NCBI GenBank assembly: GCA_015680685.1
Contig: MNCI01011925.1
Coordinates: forward strand, 990,806-1,029,572
From: Gnetum montanum
Taxonomy: Eukaryota; Streptophyta; Gnetopsida; Gnetales; Gnetaceae
Length of the DNA: 38,767 bases
Reading direction: 5' to 3'
Made by a program: the position numbers and the translations under genes. Shown here piece after piece: positions 11,164 to 21,530 of the stretch. The stretch's first letter is position 1; each line of letters opens with the position of its first letter. The notes beneath the pieces were generated by a model. It did no database searches. It was not told the DNA's origin and saw only the letters and a program-made list of their open reading frames with translations.

Positions 11164-14018
11164 ATGGCACCCAAACTAAGGCATCCAAGGGGTGAAGGAC
11201 TATCATAGCCAAGGGACAAGTGCCCATGCATAGGAAGGGGACGAGGAGTGCAACCACCAGAGCATGTGAAGGGCTCTCATGCAACTGGCCCTCTCCGCAA
11301 AGGACCTGATGTGGAATCTGTCCATCAGATTCTCGAAGAAGAGATTCCCGATGAGCAATCTCAAGCGAATGAGACTCCTAGGATAGCACCATGGCTTGAG
11401 GTCACCCTGACCCAAGCCTGCCTTGATGCTATCACGTCGTGCGAGATGTAGTGAATGGTCCTTCAAGAGCTAAATTTTGGACCATTCCTCGAGAATGCGC
11501 CAAAAGAAGTGAGGCTCCAACTACAATGCACTCCAATGTGGCCAATCATCACAACTAGTGGGGAATGGTACTTAGGTGAGACCTATCTCTTCTGGACGAA
11601 TCGACAACCAGGGTCTAGAGTAAGAATCAAAGACATTTATGTCTCTTACTCTTTGGAGGCAATAGCATGGGCTCTGGGGTTACTCGAGACCAGGGCAGAT
11701 GTGATGGAAATCCCAAAGCAAGCTGATCCAAAGGTAAAGGTAGAATGCACCAAACGGTGCTATGGGGTAGAGTGCAAGGAATTCGGCTCCCTAACCATGG
11801 CAAAGAGGGTGTACTCAAAGATTGCATCTTACCACTTGAACCCAATGGTAAGACCCAGCAAAATCATGGCCTTCTCCACCCGTGCATGTGTCATCTTAAG
11901 TGGGAAATTCCCAATGAGTCTTCCACAGCTGCTATTCTTGGAAATTAAAAAGAGTTTTGCTGAGAATGAACGTGGAAGACGAGCTCTCCCCTTTCCTTGC
12001 CTAATCTGAAAGTTATGCAAACGGGCAGGGATAGCACAGTATTCCAATGATGTAATCTGGCATGCCCCAATTGCCTCTTGGTGAGAAATGATGAAGGATA
12101 AAACTCCTACCGCCACACAGATAGAGGAGGAGCAGCAACCACCTCCACCACCCGCACAAATAATATATTTGGGTTTGCAAACCATAGCAGAACACATCCA
12201 CGAAATTCGAGAAATGCTCTTGAGCCAGCAAGAGCAATCTGGTAGGATCGGTGTAGGAGAAGACCCTTCGGTCTATTGCCCTGCCATAAGCCACCTGGAG
12301 CAAGTGGCTTGATCAGTGAGCTTACTTGAAAGGGCAGGGCCGATGTTCTCTACAGCCCTAGAGCAAGTACCAGTAAGGATAGATCCTAGTGTTCAAGAGG
12401 TAACAGTATCAACCGGACAACTATTTCCTGAAATCTCTGGGAATGCTGCTACCTTTTCGGTATGCTTGGAGGATGGTCAAGGGGCAACAGTCTTGGTGAT
12501 GTAGCACTAAGGACAGGAGACTACGGCCGAAGTGGTTGCTAACACAATTGCTATGGTCCTCAATGCATCGGCAGCACCTGTACCAGACATTCATGAACTA
12601 CAAGATGTACAGGCATTTGTTGGAACTTCACGTAGCAAGATTGATGCAACCCAACACGAGGAGTTGTTGGACCAACTAGTGGGAACCGAGCAACTGCTTT
12701 TGGATGTCTTCGACCTTTCGAACAATATTACTACAACCTAGTCGAAGCTACTCTTGGCAAGGGGAAAAAGCCTCATTTTGGAAGGTCAACTTGATGCTGC
12801 CCAAGTCGCTTGTCAACGCTTAGCAACAAAAGTAGCCCAATTAAGAGCTCAGCTTGCCAATCTAGCCATCCTTGACCGCGCAATCACTAGAGATGAAGCT
12901 TTTTAACAGCTTCGACTCAAACTTCAGATCATTGAGGATGTGCGAGAAACAACGATCTTTGACAAGTCCTTGGCAGATGTTCGAGCATATTACTTAGACA
13001 AGGACTTGGCAGAGGTTCGCTAGGAGAACATGCAACTAACCGTAGAGGTTCATCACTGCGCAATGTTGGTGCAAAAAATGAACATATGAAAAATTTTATC
13101 CACCAACAGTAGGAAGAACTAGCTAGGGTGAACGCTGACATGAGAAGGTTGGCTGCTGAAAATCAGAATCTATCAATGGAGGAGGTTCGGGCATTGTGAC
13201 AGAAGTATGCAATTGAAATTACCGCTTGGAAAAATGAGGCCCTAAAATTTGAAAACTTTAAAAATCATTACAGGGACCAAGTGGGGTTACAGAAAGAAGT
13301 GAATGAAAAGCATATCCAAGTTGCAAAGGCCAAAATGAACCAAGCACTTCAGCAGCTTTGAGAGGGAGGCGAAGTATGGCAACCTATCTTTAATGGGTTG
13401 AATGATTACAATCAAGCTAAAATCCACCTTAAGGAGCTACAGATTGAGGAGATGAAAAAATATATGGAGCTCGCCAACCTTCAATATGCAAACTTGGCTA
13501 TGCTCACACCCAAGAGACCATGGTCAGATTTGGAAAAGCAAGTGGCTGCCTCGTATTCCCTATACGAGGGTGAGTTCTAGGCACATAAGGCAACAAAGAA
13601 AAAGCTGGAAATAGCAAACGTAGAACTCAAGGTTCTTCGCACACGATTTGAAGGACAACGTACAGTCGCGAAGAACATGGGACATCAAATGAATGACTAC
13701 TAGTAGCTGCAGGCATTAATCTGAGCATTCGACATCGAACGAAAGAAGTTCGTAGCCTAGTTTGTCAACCTCAAAGAACTCTTCCCAGTGCTGCCATGCC
13801 CTTGGGAAGTTCCAATTCCAGCACACATTAGAGAAGCTGCCTGGACTATGAACGACCCCAGAAGTAAAGAAAAAAAGATGAGGGCTCTCTTGGAGGCTTT
13901 CCAGTTGCCTCCAGAAGTTGCAGCTGCCGCAAGGAAATTATCATCCGTGTCACCACCAATGCATGGGCCAGAGGCTAGAGAAGGTCCATCGGAACCACTG
14001 CCCCTAGGGACGGTGTGA
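11164..14018 (+). pseudogene. Extra post-pol reading frame of Gypsy element 1 (plant transposon protein-like plus coiled coil)
   Basis: From ATG 11164 one frame stays readable to about 13075. A likely one-base change in a run of six A then shifts it to the frame that ends at TGA 14016-14018, giving about 950 codons. Stops interrupt it (TAG-TGA at 11449-11454, TGA at 12007, TGA near 12082 and others). The N-terminus is basic with a GRGRG stretch. Residues from 11455 to about 12080 resemble the domain often labelled 'putative plant transposon protein' (PF20167, from memory): RVRIKDIYVSYSLEAIAWALGL, then an F-P-C-L-I/LCKRAGI ending. The remainder is Glu/Lys/Leu/Gln-rich with long helical stretches, probably coiled coil. 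I see no membrane segment, so it does not look like an envelope gene. Its function is unknown. Confidence 0.65.
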
Positions 14019-14260
14019 CCTTCTTCAACAATTTTGTGCATCATTCTACATAGCAGAGACTCCAGGACGAGCGAGGTGTTCAATTTTTTCTCTGAACACT
14101 AGCATTTTTGTAATTTGTCCTTCTCTATAACTCGGGTACTTGGTCAAATTAATGTTGTGTCATGTGTGTGTTTAGTCATGTGTGTTGTAAATAAGAATCC
14201 ATACCTTCCAAATTGTAGAGTAACTCGAGGATGAGTTTTTACTCAGTCATGCGAGTATTA

Positions 14261-15135
14261 TGAAGTGTCATTAGTCGATGCGTCGACTAGGCCGCATATG
14301 CGGGGTCGCGTATATGCGGCCGCATTGACGTGGCCCCGTTTACGCGGAGCCTATTTCGGCCTATAAATAAGAGGGCCTTCCGCCTCATTTAGGTACCTTT
14401 TAGTTAGTTGTAGCGAAGCTCTTGCAGTTTGTTTCCGTAAGAGATAGAATATTTCCCAAGTGCCCACAGTACGTGTAAGAAAAGTAATCGGTTCTTTATT
14501 CGAGCGTTGATGTATCTAAGCCCATTGGTGTGACGGCAATAAAGAAGAACTATTCAAGCATTTCTTACAACATTTGGACTTAGCTATTTTATGCATTCAT
14601 TAGTTTAATATGTTTATGCTTTGTTAATTACTTCTTAATTACTTAAGTTTCTATGATTGTTATCTTAATCGCTATCGCTCATTCGTAATTCGTAAAGGCC
14701 ATAAGTATGACCATCTCGAACATAAATCAAACACTTGGTAAACCCAGCGACGCTTAATGTCTAGTAACCCAGAAGTGTTAGGAGATGCTCAGAACGTGCT
14801 CAGAAGATGGGATCGGATACTTATGCTAGGAATAGTTAGAGTACAAGATAGGATAATTATAGATTAGATAATAGTTTATTCCTTACTTTTCATACCTTAA
14901 TTAGTTGCCAAAAGATAAGTGAAAAGCTACAAAAATCACTAGCCTTAATCTCACTTAACCATCGCAAACAGAACCTCACAAGTGAGATTAGGAAGGCAAC
15001 GACCATTCTAACCCAAGGTTTCACTGGTTAGAGTCTGGTGTATGTTAAGTGCTTACAGTTTACGAAATTCGACCGAGTCACGTGTGAACGCCACTGATTC
15101 GTATGGTTGGGCGTAGGGGTACCTAGCCACTCATG
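14261..15135 (+). repeat. 3' LTR of Gypsy element 1
   Basis: It is homologous to 1932-2831. It starts TGAAGTGTCA at 14261 (the shared TGTCATT begins at 14266) and ends at CTCATG, next to the AGGGG target duplication. The U3 before the TATA box (14362-14368) is 21 bp shorter than in the 5' LTR and keeps only one GTCGAC. The rest is about 94% alike in the part I aligned. Confidence 0.87.
14946..14990 (+). other. LTR hairpin, 3' LTR copy
   Basis: Both 11-bp arms (14946-14956 and 14980-14990) are identical to those in the 5' LTR; the loop differs by one base. Confidence 0.75.
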
Positions 15136-15140
15136 AGGGG
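15136..15140. repeat. Target-site duplication, right copy (AGGGG)
   Basis: It pairs with 1927-1931. Removing element 1 and one copy restores a continuous element 2 leader that aligns with the leader of element 1. Confidence 0.7.
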
Positions 15141-15477
15141 GTAACACAATGTTACCTTCCAAGTCTCTCCAATGCAGTTGTTCGTCTTGATGGAGAATAA
15201 AGGTAAAGTCGGGTACATACTCATCATGATGAATATATAGCACATGGAATTATTGAGGGACTAGCGGATCTTGGTTACATGTGTTGTGCCACCGATTGTC
15301 TCTTGTGTTAGTCCTAGGTAGTGAGGTGCTTTTATGTGGAGAAGAAGACATTTTCTCTTATTTGGTGTACGATTTACCATTGTCTTATTTTTCCTTTGAT
15401 CAACCCTAAGGGTTTTTTCTAGATTCCCAACGATATGGATGATTTCCTATGTTCTACGTAGCACACAAACAACTATG

Positions 15478-15495
15478 TCCCCAGCAACGGTGCCA
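15478..15495 (-). other. Primer-binding site of element 2 (tRNA-Asp-like)
   Basis: Read on the minus strand it is TGGCACCGTTGCTGGGGA, matching the tRNA-Asp-type plant Gypsy site at 16 of 18 positions. It lies one base from the LTR end, exactly as in element 1. It fixes the orientation of element 2. Confidence 0.75.
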
Positions 15496-15496
15496 A

Positions 15497-16400
15497 TGAT
15501 GAGTGGCGAGGTACCCCTACACTCAACCATACAAATACAAGCGTTTCACACACGATCCAGTCGAACTCCAAGGACTAAGTGCTTATGCGCCTTAATTGAA
15601 CACTTAAGGGTTAATCAATCTTTGTCTTCCCAAACTTACTTATATTGTCACGGTTGTATGGTTAAGTAAGTTTGAGGTATGTGATTTTTATACTTTTTAT
15701 CTTTTCAATGTCTTAGGCTAATGAGGAAAGGTGAAGAGAACTAAATGGCTAACTTTTGCTAACTATTCACTAACTAAGCTCTAACTGTTCCTAACACTAG
15801 TATCCGTTCCCACTTGCCGCACACATCCTGAACTAGTGCAACGCTGCTGGGATTATGAAATGCTAATTGTTACTAGGTTACCAAGTGCTACACACATGCT
15901 CGAAGTGGCTGTACTAAGTGCACTTAACTAGGAAAGTCTAGGGTTGAGAGAGATTAATTAACTAGGAAAGCATTTAAACATTCAACAATAATTAATTACT
16001 ATTTAGCTTAGTCCATATGCTGCAAGGTTTATTAGAAAGTTCGTCTTTATTGACGTACACAAATGTGTGCTCAGGTATAAATTGCTTAAATAATGATCCA
16101 TTCACTTTAAGACTCCTACTGTGGGCACATGGAAATTATTCTAACTCTGGAATGGTAAAACTGCAAGAGTTTAGCTAAGGGTCTAAGTCTAAGTGCCTAA
16201 AACAAGGAAAGTTGCCTCTTATTTATAGACATTGCGGTGGGCCGCGATATCACGTACTTGATATTGCAGCTCATCAACAAAAAATCACATTGCGGGCACA
16301 TACTGCTAAGTATTGAATTTAAGAAAAAAAATTGAAAGAGTTCTATTACTAGGCTATTAAATCTACTCCAAATCCATGTGTCCAAGTGTTGCTTATATAG
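15497..16400 (-). repeat. 5' LTR of Gypsy element 2 (outer edge uncertain)
   Basis: On the minus strand the inner end TACCTCGCCACTCATCA aligns with the ends of the element 1 LTRs. Further in, blocks such as GGATACTAGTGTTAGGAA and the hairpin at 15631-15674 align as well. A TATAAATAAG word lies at about 16211-16222. Overall it is much more diverged from element 1 than the two element 1 LTRs are from each other, so it belongs to a different subfamily. I cannot fix the U3 end. Confidence 0.7.
15631..15674 (-). other. LTR hairpin of element 2
   Basis: On the minus strand the arms are CAAACTTACTT (15674-15664) and AAGTAAGTTTG (15641-15631), 11 perfect pairs with a 22-base loop that also starts AACCA. 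Compared with element 1, three pairs differ (T-A to C-G, T-A to A-T, C-G to T-A), and in each case both arms have changed. Confidence 0.78.
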
Positions 16401-17696
16401 GCTGGCATGCGCCCCACAATATTGTTTATACAATTACATATCTATGACATTGTAGATATGATATTGTATTACGATATTGTTGGCTCAAAATTTTTGGATT
16501 TATCAACTTGGCACTACAACCCTAACAATGGTAAATTACATCAATATTTATAAGCAACCAAAAGGTAAAAATCTTATGCTGTTTCTTGAATTGGAACAAG
16601 CATTTTTGGAAGTTTCCCTATGCATCTAGGTCATCTTTAGCTTTGCTAGGACATCTACTATGAAAGCCCTACTTTCGAAAGAGACATCTACTATTTTTGG
16701 TAGACGTCTACTCTAGACTTGGGATGTCTACACTTCAAAGGAGACACCTCTGAGCAAACATCTACCATACAAGTGCTAAAAAAAACTACTCATTTTAATC
16801 CTGAGAGCCTCCAAATGCCTCCAAACAAGTTCCCATAAACCCTATAACCTCCTAAACTCATCAAAATGAGCCAAAAACACTCTGAAACATGCCAAAACAT
16901 CCAAGAATCAACCTTAATAAAATTAACACAAAAAGACACATAGTATGTAAGGATAGAATAAGGGGACCGAAAAAGGTATCCCTATACCATATTTCTCTTG
17001 TAAAAAAAAATTAGAAGCCTTCAAAGCTATCTATCTTTCCATGAAAGATTGGAAAGTAATTATTGTACTACTATAGAAATTAAAAATAACAAAATGAACT
17101 ATTATTTTATTTGGCAATTTTATCATATTAAGGTTCACCTTTCAAAAATCCTTCAACTCAGGTGCTCTGAGCATATCCAAAAGGATCTCACTAGAATAGG
17201 ATTAAAATTATTAATATTAGCAAAAGAAAGCAACTATATCTTCTCATATTGATAGTAGCATTTTCCAATTTTTTTTAATCTAAGAGCTTGGTTAAGGTGA
17301 AAAATCTCCTATAGAAATTTTAGTATTTCGTAATTAGTAATTAGTGTATTAACCTTTAAAAAATAAAAAATATATATAGCATTATTCATTGGATCAAATA
17401 TCCAATTTGATTTTGAATTGTCTTTAATATTATCCTGCTATTTATAGGATATCTTACTATTAATTGCAAATTTTACAAACTATAGTTTGTAATAATTGTA
17501 GCCCACTAGTAACCTATACTAAAAATGATTGTTAACTGGATCTATGACCTCACATTTAAGTCAAAGATGCCATGTCATCAACTGTCACAAGCTTAGGATC
17601 AGTACTGAAAACTATTGTTAAACTTTATCCCTAATATTACATCTAAATTAGAAATTTCAAGTTAGAGATGATAATTGGTCTTTCAACTACATAGTT
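16401..17696. other. AT-rich stretch between Gypsy element 2 and the Copia element
   Basis: No gene is recognised. The first 110 bases may still be element 2 U3. Short repeated words (CATCTACTA, GTCTAC) cluster at 16645-16770 and include a perfect 12-bp palindrome GTAGACGTCTAC (16700-16711). A TATATAGG word on the minus strand near 16393-16400 could belong to an unrecognised LTR. Confidence 0.4.
17692..17696. repeat. Target-site duplication of Copia element, left (TAGTT)
   Basis: TAGTT precedes the left LTR. TAGTC follows the right LTR (21214-21218). They differ by one transition, as expected of an old insertion. Confidence 0.6.
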
Positions 17697-18133
17697 TGTT
17701 ATTCCCAGTCACTTGCACCACCATAATATTAAATTTAAAAGAAACTAAAAAAAATTAAAAAGACACAGAGTTTCTGAGTTTCCCTAGGGAAAACCTTTAA
17801 GGTGAAAAACCCTAGCAAGAAATCAATTCTTGGATCGTTACCAATAGCACAGCTTCAAGGGATTGAAGTTCAAGGAGAATTTACAAAGGAGGGGAGAAGA
17901 CTCTCAAACTTATGTTTCAAAGGAATGTGGTGTATTGGATGCTCCCTTTGAGCTCTTTATATATTATCACATATTACAAAAATAAACCCAAAATTAAAAA
18001 GGGGATAAGGTAGTTTATTTTGGTGGGGATAGGTAAGGGACCAAATATAACATAGAAATGAATAAAAATATAACAAGGAAAGGCATAAATATCCAGAGAA
18101 AATCAAGGCACATTTACCTTCATCCACCTTACA
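17697..18133 (-). repeat. 3' LTR of Copia element
   Basis: The shared start TGTTATTCCCAGTCACTTGC and the end CACCTTACA match the other copy at 20783-21213 over the full length, with scattered substitutions and small indels. Confidence 0.88.
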
Positions 18134-18147
18134 ATTCTCCCTCTTGA
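18134..18147 (-). other. Polypurine tract of Copia element
   Basis: On the minus strand a purine-rich CAAGAGGGAGAAT lies directly upstream of the 3' LTR, the standard position for plus-strand priming. Confidence 0.65.
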
Positions 18148-18224
18148 AGGTAAAGCTATTTTAAAGAATAATCCAAACCATTTTTAGGAAATCAGATCAA
18201 AAGAAGACCAAATGTTGATTAGCA

Positions 18225-20782
18225 TCAAAGAAACTTTTCAGCAGGCATTGACTTGGTGAGTATATCTATAGGATTTGCTTTAGTAGATATTTTATTCAGA
18301 AGAATCCTTTGCTTTTCAATTTCCTTCCATATATAGTGATACTATATTTCAATGTGCTTCATTTGGGCATGAAAGGTTGGATTCTTATATATGCTTATGG
18401 CACTTTAACTATCACAACCAATATTAATTGGAGTCTAAGTGATGCCAAGTTCAGCTATTAGCCTTTGAAGCCATATAGCCTCTCTACATGCCAAGTTAGC
18501 ACCAACACATTCAACTTCAGTGGTAGATTGAGCAACACAATATTGTTTCTAACTTTTCCAAGAAACAACGCCACCAAAAAGATTAAACACATATCCACTA
18601 GTAGATTTCCTACTATCAATATCACCACCTCAATATACATCAATGAAGCCATAAATTCCATTGGAATCATTTTTATAATAGATCCCATAATTTGAAGTAC
18701 CACAAAGATATTAGAAGACTTGCTTCACCGCAATCTAGTCTTGTTTCCCTAGATTAGACATATACCTGCTAAGTTTTCCAACAATGTAAGCAATATTAGG
18801 TACAGTGGAGACCATTGCATACATTAAACTACTGATAACACCAGCATATGACATTTTAACCATGAGTTCTTTTTCTTCACTTGTCTCTGGGCATTGTTCA
18901 ACTAAAAGTTTAATACTAGTATCACAAGGTGTAGTCATAGGCTTGAAATCATACATATTAAATCTTTTTAAAATATTTGCAACATATGCAGATTGTCCAA
19001 GCCAAAGCCTTTTATTAGCCTTGTCCCTTTTAATTTCCATGCCCAAAATTTTTGTGCAACACCAAGATCCTTCATCTCAAATTGAGAAGACAAATGAAGT
19101 TTTAACTCCTAAATATCATGTATGTTATTACCTACTATTCACATGTCATCGACATATAACAAGATAACCTATTTTTCACTTGTATTTTTAACATACATAC
19201 AAGAGTCTTATACACTTCTAACGAAGCCAAGATTTATCATGTGGTCATTAAACTTTTTATTCCACATCCTTGATGCTTGTTTGAGCCCATATAGTGATTT
19301 TAATAATCAACACACCATATGCTCTTTTTCTTTAATTTCATATCCTTCAAGTTGAAGCATATATATTTCTTTCTCGAGATCACCATTGAGGAATGTTGTT
19401 TTCACATCCATTTGTTCAAGTTCAAGATCATAAATAGCTATGATAGCCAACAATGATCTTATGGATGTTAATTTTACCACTGGAGAGACAATTTCATCAT
19501 AATCAATCCCCTTTCTCTGAGAAATCCTTTAGCTACAAGTCATGCTTTGTATTGATTCCCAGATTTTATTCTATACATCCTTTTATTTCCAATGGGTTTT
19601 CTCTCTGATGGAAGCTCAGTTAATTCCCAAGTTTTATTTTTGTGAATTAATGAAATTTCAGCATCCATTGCTTGTTTCCACTTTGAATTTTGCATAGACG
19701 AACATGCCACATCATATGTTGATGGCTCATTATTTTTAGTAAAGAGGGCATATTCTTCTAAATGTGAAGTTCATCTTTGTATACATGTTGAATGTCTTAA
19801 ATGATCCTGTTCACTTTGTTGTTCACTTAAACTATATTCTCCCTCTTCATGTGGTGCATCTTCATCTACCATGCTATCACCATCATGTTCCCTAGGGGTA
19901 ATATCCCCAGCTGAGGGAGGATGACCCTCAAAAATTTCATTATTAATCTCAACAAGCACATGCATAGAAGTTACATCATTTGAAGGAGTTTTAGTATTTA
20001 AAGGTTCCTCCTTCATAGATCCACATTTTTCTCTAAAGATGACATCTCGACTATAAATAAACCTTTTAGTTTGTGGGTTATACAACTTAAAAGCTTTGAC
20101 ACCACATCCATAGCCAAGTAAAATACATTTGAAAGCCTTAGAGTTTAATTTGGACCTATCAAATTTTGGAACATGTACATAGGCTTCACAACCAAAAATC
20201 TTCAAATAGTTTAAATTAATGAACCTACGACTCCGAACTTCCTCTAAAATTTTTCCTTCAAGAGCTGATGAAGGAGATCTATTGATAAGATAACATGCAA
20301 TCATTACTACTTCACCTCAGAAATGCTTGTCAAGATTAGATTCACTAAGCATACATCTGGCACGTTCCATCAATGTTCGATTGAAGCGCTCTGCTACTCC
20401 ATTTTGTTTAGGAGTTCCTGTTTTAATTCCAAAAGCCAAAAGAGATGAACCATGCAATATTGAACATTTTTCACCTCCAAAGATAACAGTTAGTCCTGCA
20501 TCATCCAATTCACTTTCCATAACCTATAACTTTGCATAAACCATCATTATCCAGTCTTACCATTTGTAGATCAAATGATGTATACTCACTGAACCAATCA
20601 AAATGTGAAGTGTAGTGATGAGATGTAGCCAAGTCCATATACCATGAATACGTATTTGCATTATCAGAAGATGAGACAACATACAAATCTCCCTCTCGAA
20701 CAGGAGGGGCTTGATCATGATTTTTCCCTGCAATTATTTGACAAAATAATAGTGGTGCATGAAACCTAGCTTCAATATCAAT
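18225..20782 (-). pseudogene. Copia pol remnant (protease, integrase, RT, RNase H)
   Basis: Protease remnant near 20650-20560: the usual W-Y-x-D-S-G-A-S reads W-Y-M-D-L-A-T-S, so the catalytic D-S-G is lost. Integrase at 20520-19950: TPKQNGVAERFNRTL holds the catalytic Glu, followed by ACYLINRSP, FGCEAYVHVP and the C-terminal ILLGYG...YNPQTKR. RT at about 19700-18735: YVDD catalytic box at 19156-19145, then TPCDTSIKL and MSYAGVISSLMYAM. RNase H at 18720-18300, with RKSTSGYVF and STEVECVGANLACREAIWL. The frame ends near 18225. Several stops and shifts separate these blocks, including near 20300 and 19050. Confidence 0.87.
20760..20782 (-). other. Degenerate primer-binding site of Copia element
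   Basis: Immediately inside the 5' LTR the minus strand reads TTGATATTGAAGCTAGG, a weak likeness of the initiator tRNA-Met site TTGGTATCAGAGC (about 9 of 13 positions). Confidence 0.4.
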
Positions 20783-21213
20783 TGTTATTCCCAGTCACTT
20801 GCACCAATATAATATTAAATTTAAAAGAAACTGCAAAAATTAAAAAGACATAGAGTTACCTTGGGGAAAACCTTCAAGGTGAAAAACCCCAACAAAAAAA
20901 TCAATTCTTGGACCATTAGCAACAACACAACTTCAAAGGATTGAAGCTCAAGGAGAATTTACAAAGGAGGGGAGATGAGTCTCAAGCTTATGCTTCAAAA
21001 AAATGTGGTGTATTAGATGCTCCCTTTGAGCTCCTTATATATTGCCACAGATTACAAAAATAAACCCAAAATTAAAAAGGGGATACAGTAGTTTATTTTG
21101 GTGGGGATAGTTCAAGACCAAATATAACATAGACATGAATAAAAATATAACAAGGGAAGGCATAAATATCAAGAGAAAATCAAGGCCGATTTGCCTTCAT
21201 CCTCCACCTCACA
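20783..21213 (-). repeat. 5' LTR of Copia element
   Basis: It matches 17697-18133. On the minus strand a TATATAAGGAG word near 21034-21044 could be its TATA box; the 3' LTR has TATATAAAGAG in the same place. Confidence 0.87.
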
Positions 21214-21224
21214 TAGTCAACTTG

Positions 21225-21530
21225 AAATACTATAGATTTGGTTACGTCAATTAGTTGGTGCTCGTGCCGAGGATATTGAGTCAGCGGAGTTCCGTGAATC
21301 TACAGAAATTAGGTGTAATCCCAAAGATTCAAAAATCAAGAGTAGAGGCTGTTCCGATGATTCACCCATATAAAACCATACGATTTTGTTGATTAACAAA
21401 GTTGAATCTATGGATTCAACACGGCCAAATCCCCCAATCCAGTTACATAAATTTGTTAGTGCTGTACCAGGATGCTGAGTTAAGAGAAATGATGTGTGAA
21501 TTTAGAGAAACGACACCTTTAAGATAGGGA
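21225..21530. repeat. Diverged tandem repeat, period about 201 bp
   Basis: The block beginning GTTAC at 21241 recurs at 21442. Both run through a GTTAGTGCT/GTTGGTGCT word, a GAG-T-AG block, GTGAAT-TA-AGAAA and an AAAGATT-AAAA block. Identity is perhaps 65-70% by eye. Confidence 0.55.

Larger units (their letters stand above)
1932..15135 (+). mobile_element. Ty3/Gypsy LTR retrotransposon (element 1), full length but decayed
   Basis: This is a complete element of about 13.2 kb with two LTRs, a primer-binding site, gag, protease, reverse transcriptase, RNase H, integrase, a long spacer and an extra reading frame before the 3' LTR. The order protease-RT-RNase H-integrase is that of Ty3/Gypsy. 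The tRNA-Asp-like primer site, the FMDD form of the RT active site and the long region after pol suggest the Athila/Tat side of the plant Gypsy tree (inference). Every reading frame carries stops or shifts, so it cannot move on its own. Over about 390 aligned LTR bases I count roughly 25 differences by eye, mostly transitions, so the insertion is old. Confidence 0.9.
724..16400 (-). mobile_element. Ty3/Gypsy element 2 (5' part), split by element 1
   Basis: This is a minus-strand LTR retrotransposon interrupted by element 1. The right piece (15136 to about 16400) holds its 5' LTR, primer site and leader; the left piece (724-1931) holds gag. The two pieces join correctly: read on the minus strand, the leader up to 15136 followed by 1931 and below aligns with the uninterrupted leader of element 1 near 3140-3190 (shared blocks around 'cattgtg-tac' and 'ccgatca'). 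The element stops within gag at about 724, so protease, pol and the 3' LTR are absent from the window. The outer LTR edge near 16400 is uncertain: element 1 LTRs are about 900 bp, which would put it there, but an end near 16512 is also possible. Confidence 0.8.
17697..21213 (-). mobile_element. Ty1/Copia LTR retrotransposon, internally deleted
   Basis: The element is 3,517 bp with LTRs of 437 bp (17697-18133) and 431 bp (20783-21213), both TG...CA. The internal order on the minus strand is protease remnant, integrase, RT, RNase H, with integrase before RT as in Copia. The internal region is only about 2.65 kb, against the usual 4 kb or more for the family: gag, the integrase zinc finger and the first integrase catalytic Asp residues are gone. 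It is a deletion derivative that kept its LTRs, and stops break its frames. Confidence 0.88.

Noticed and set aside
16700-16711. 12-bp palindrome GTAGACGTCTAC as a protein-binding site
   Set aside because: It lies among repeated CATCTAC/GTCTAC words in unassigned AT-rich DNA. Chance or repeat structure explains it and nothing nearby would be controlled by it.
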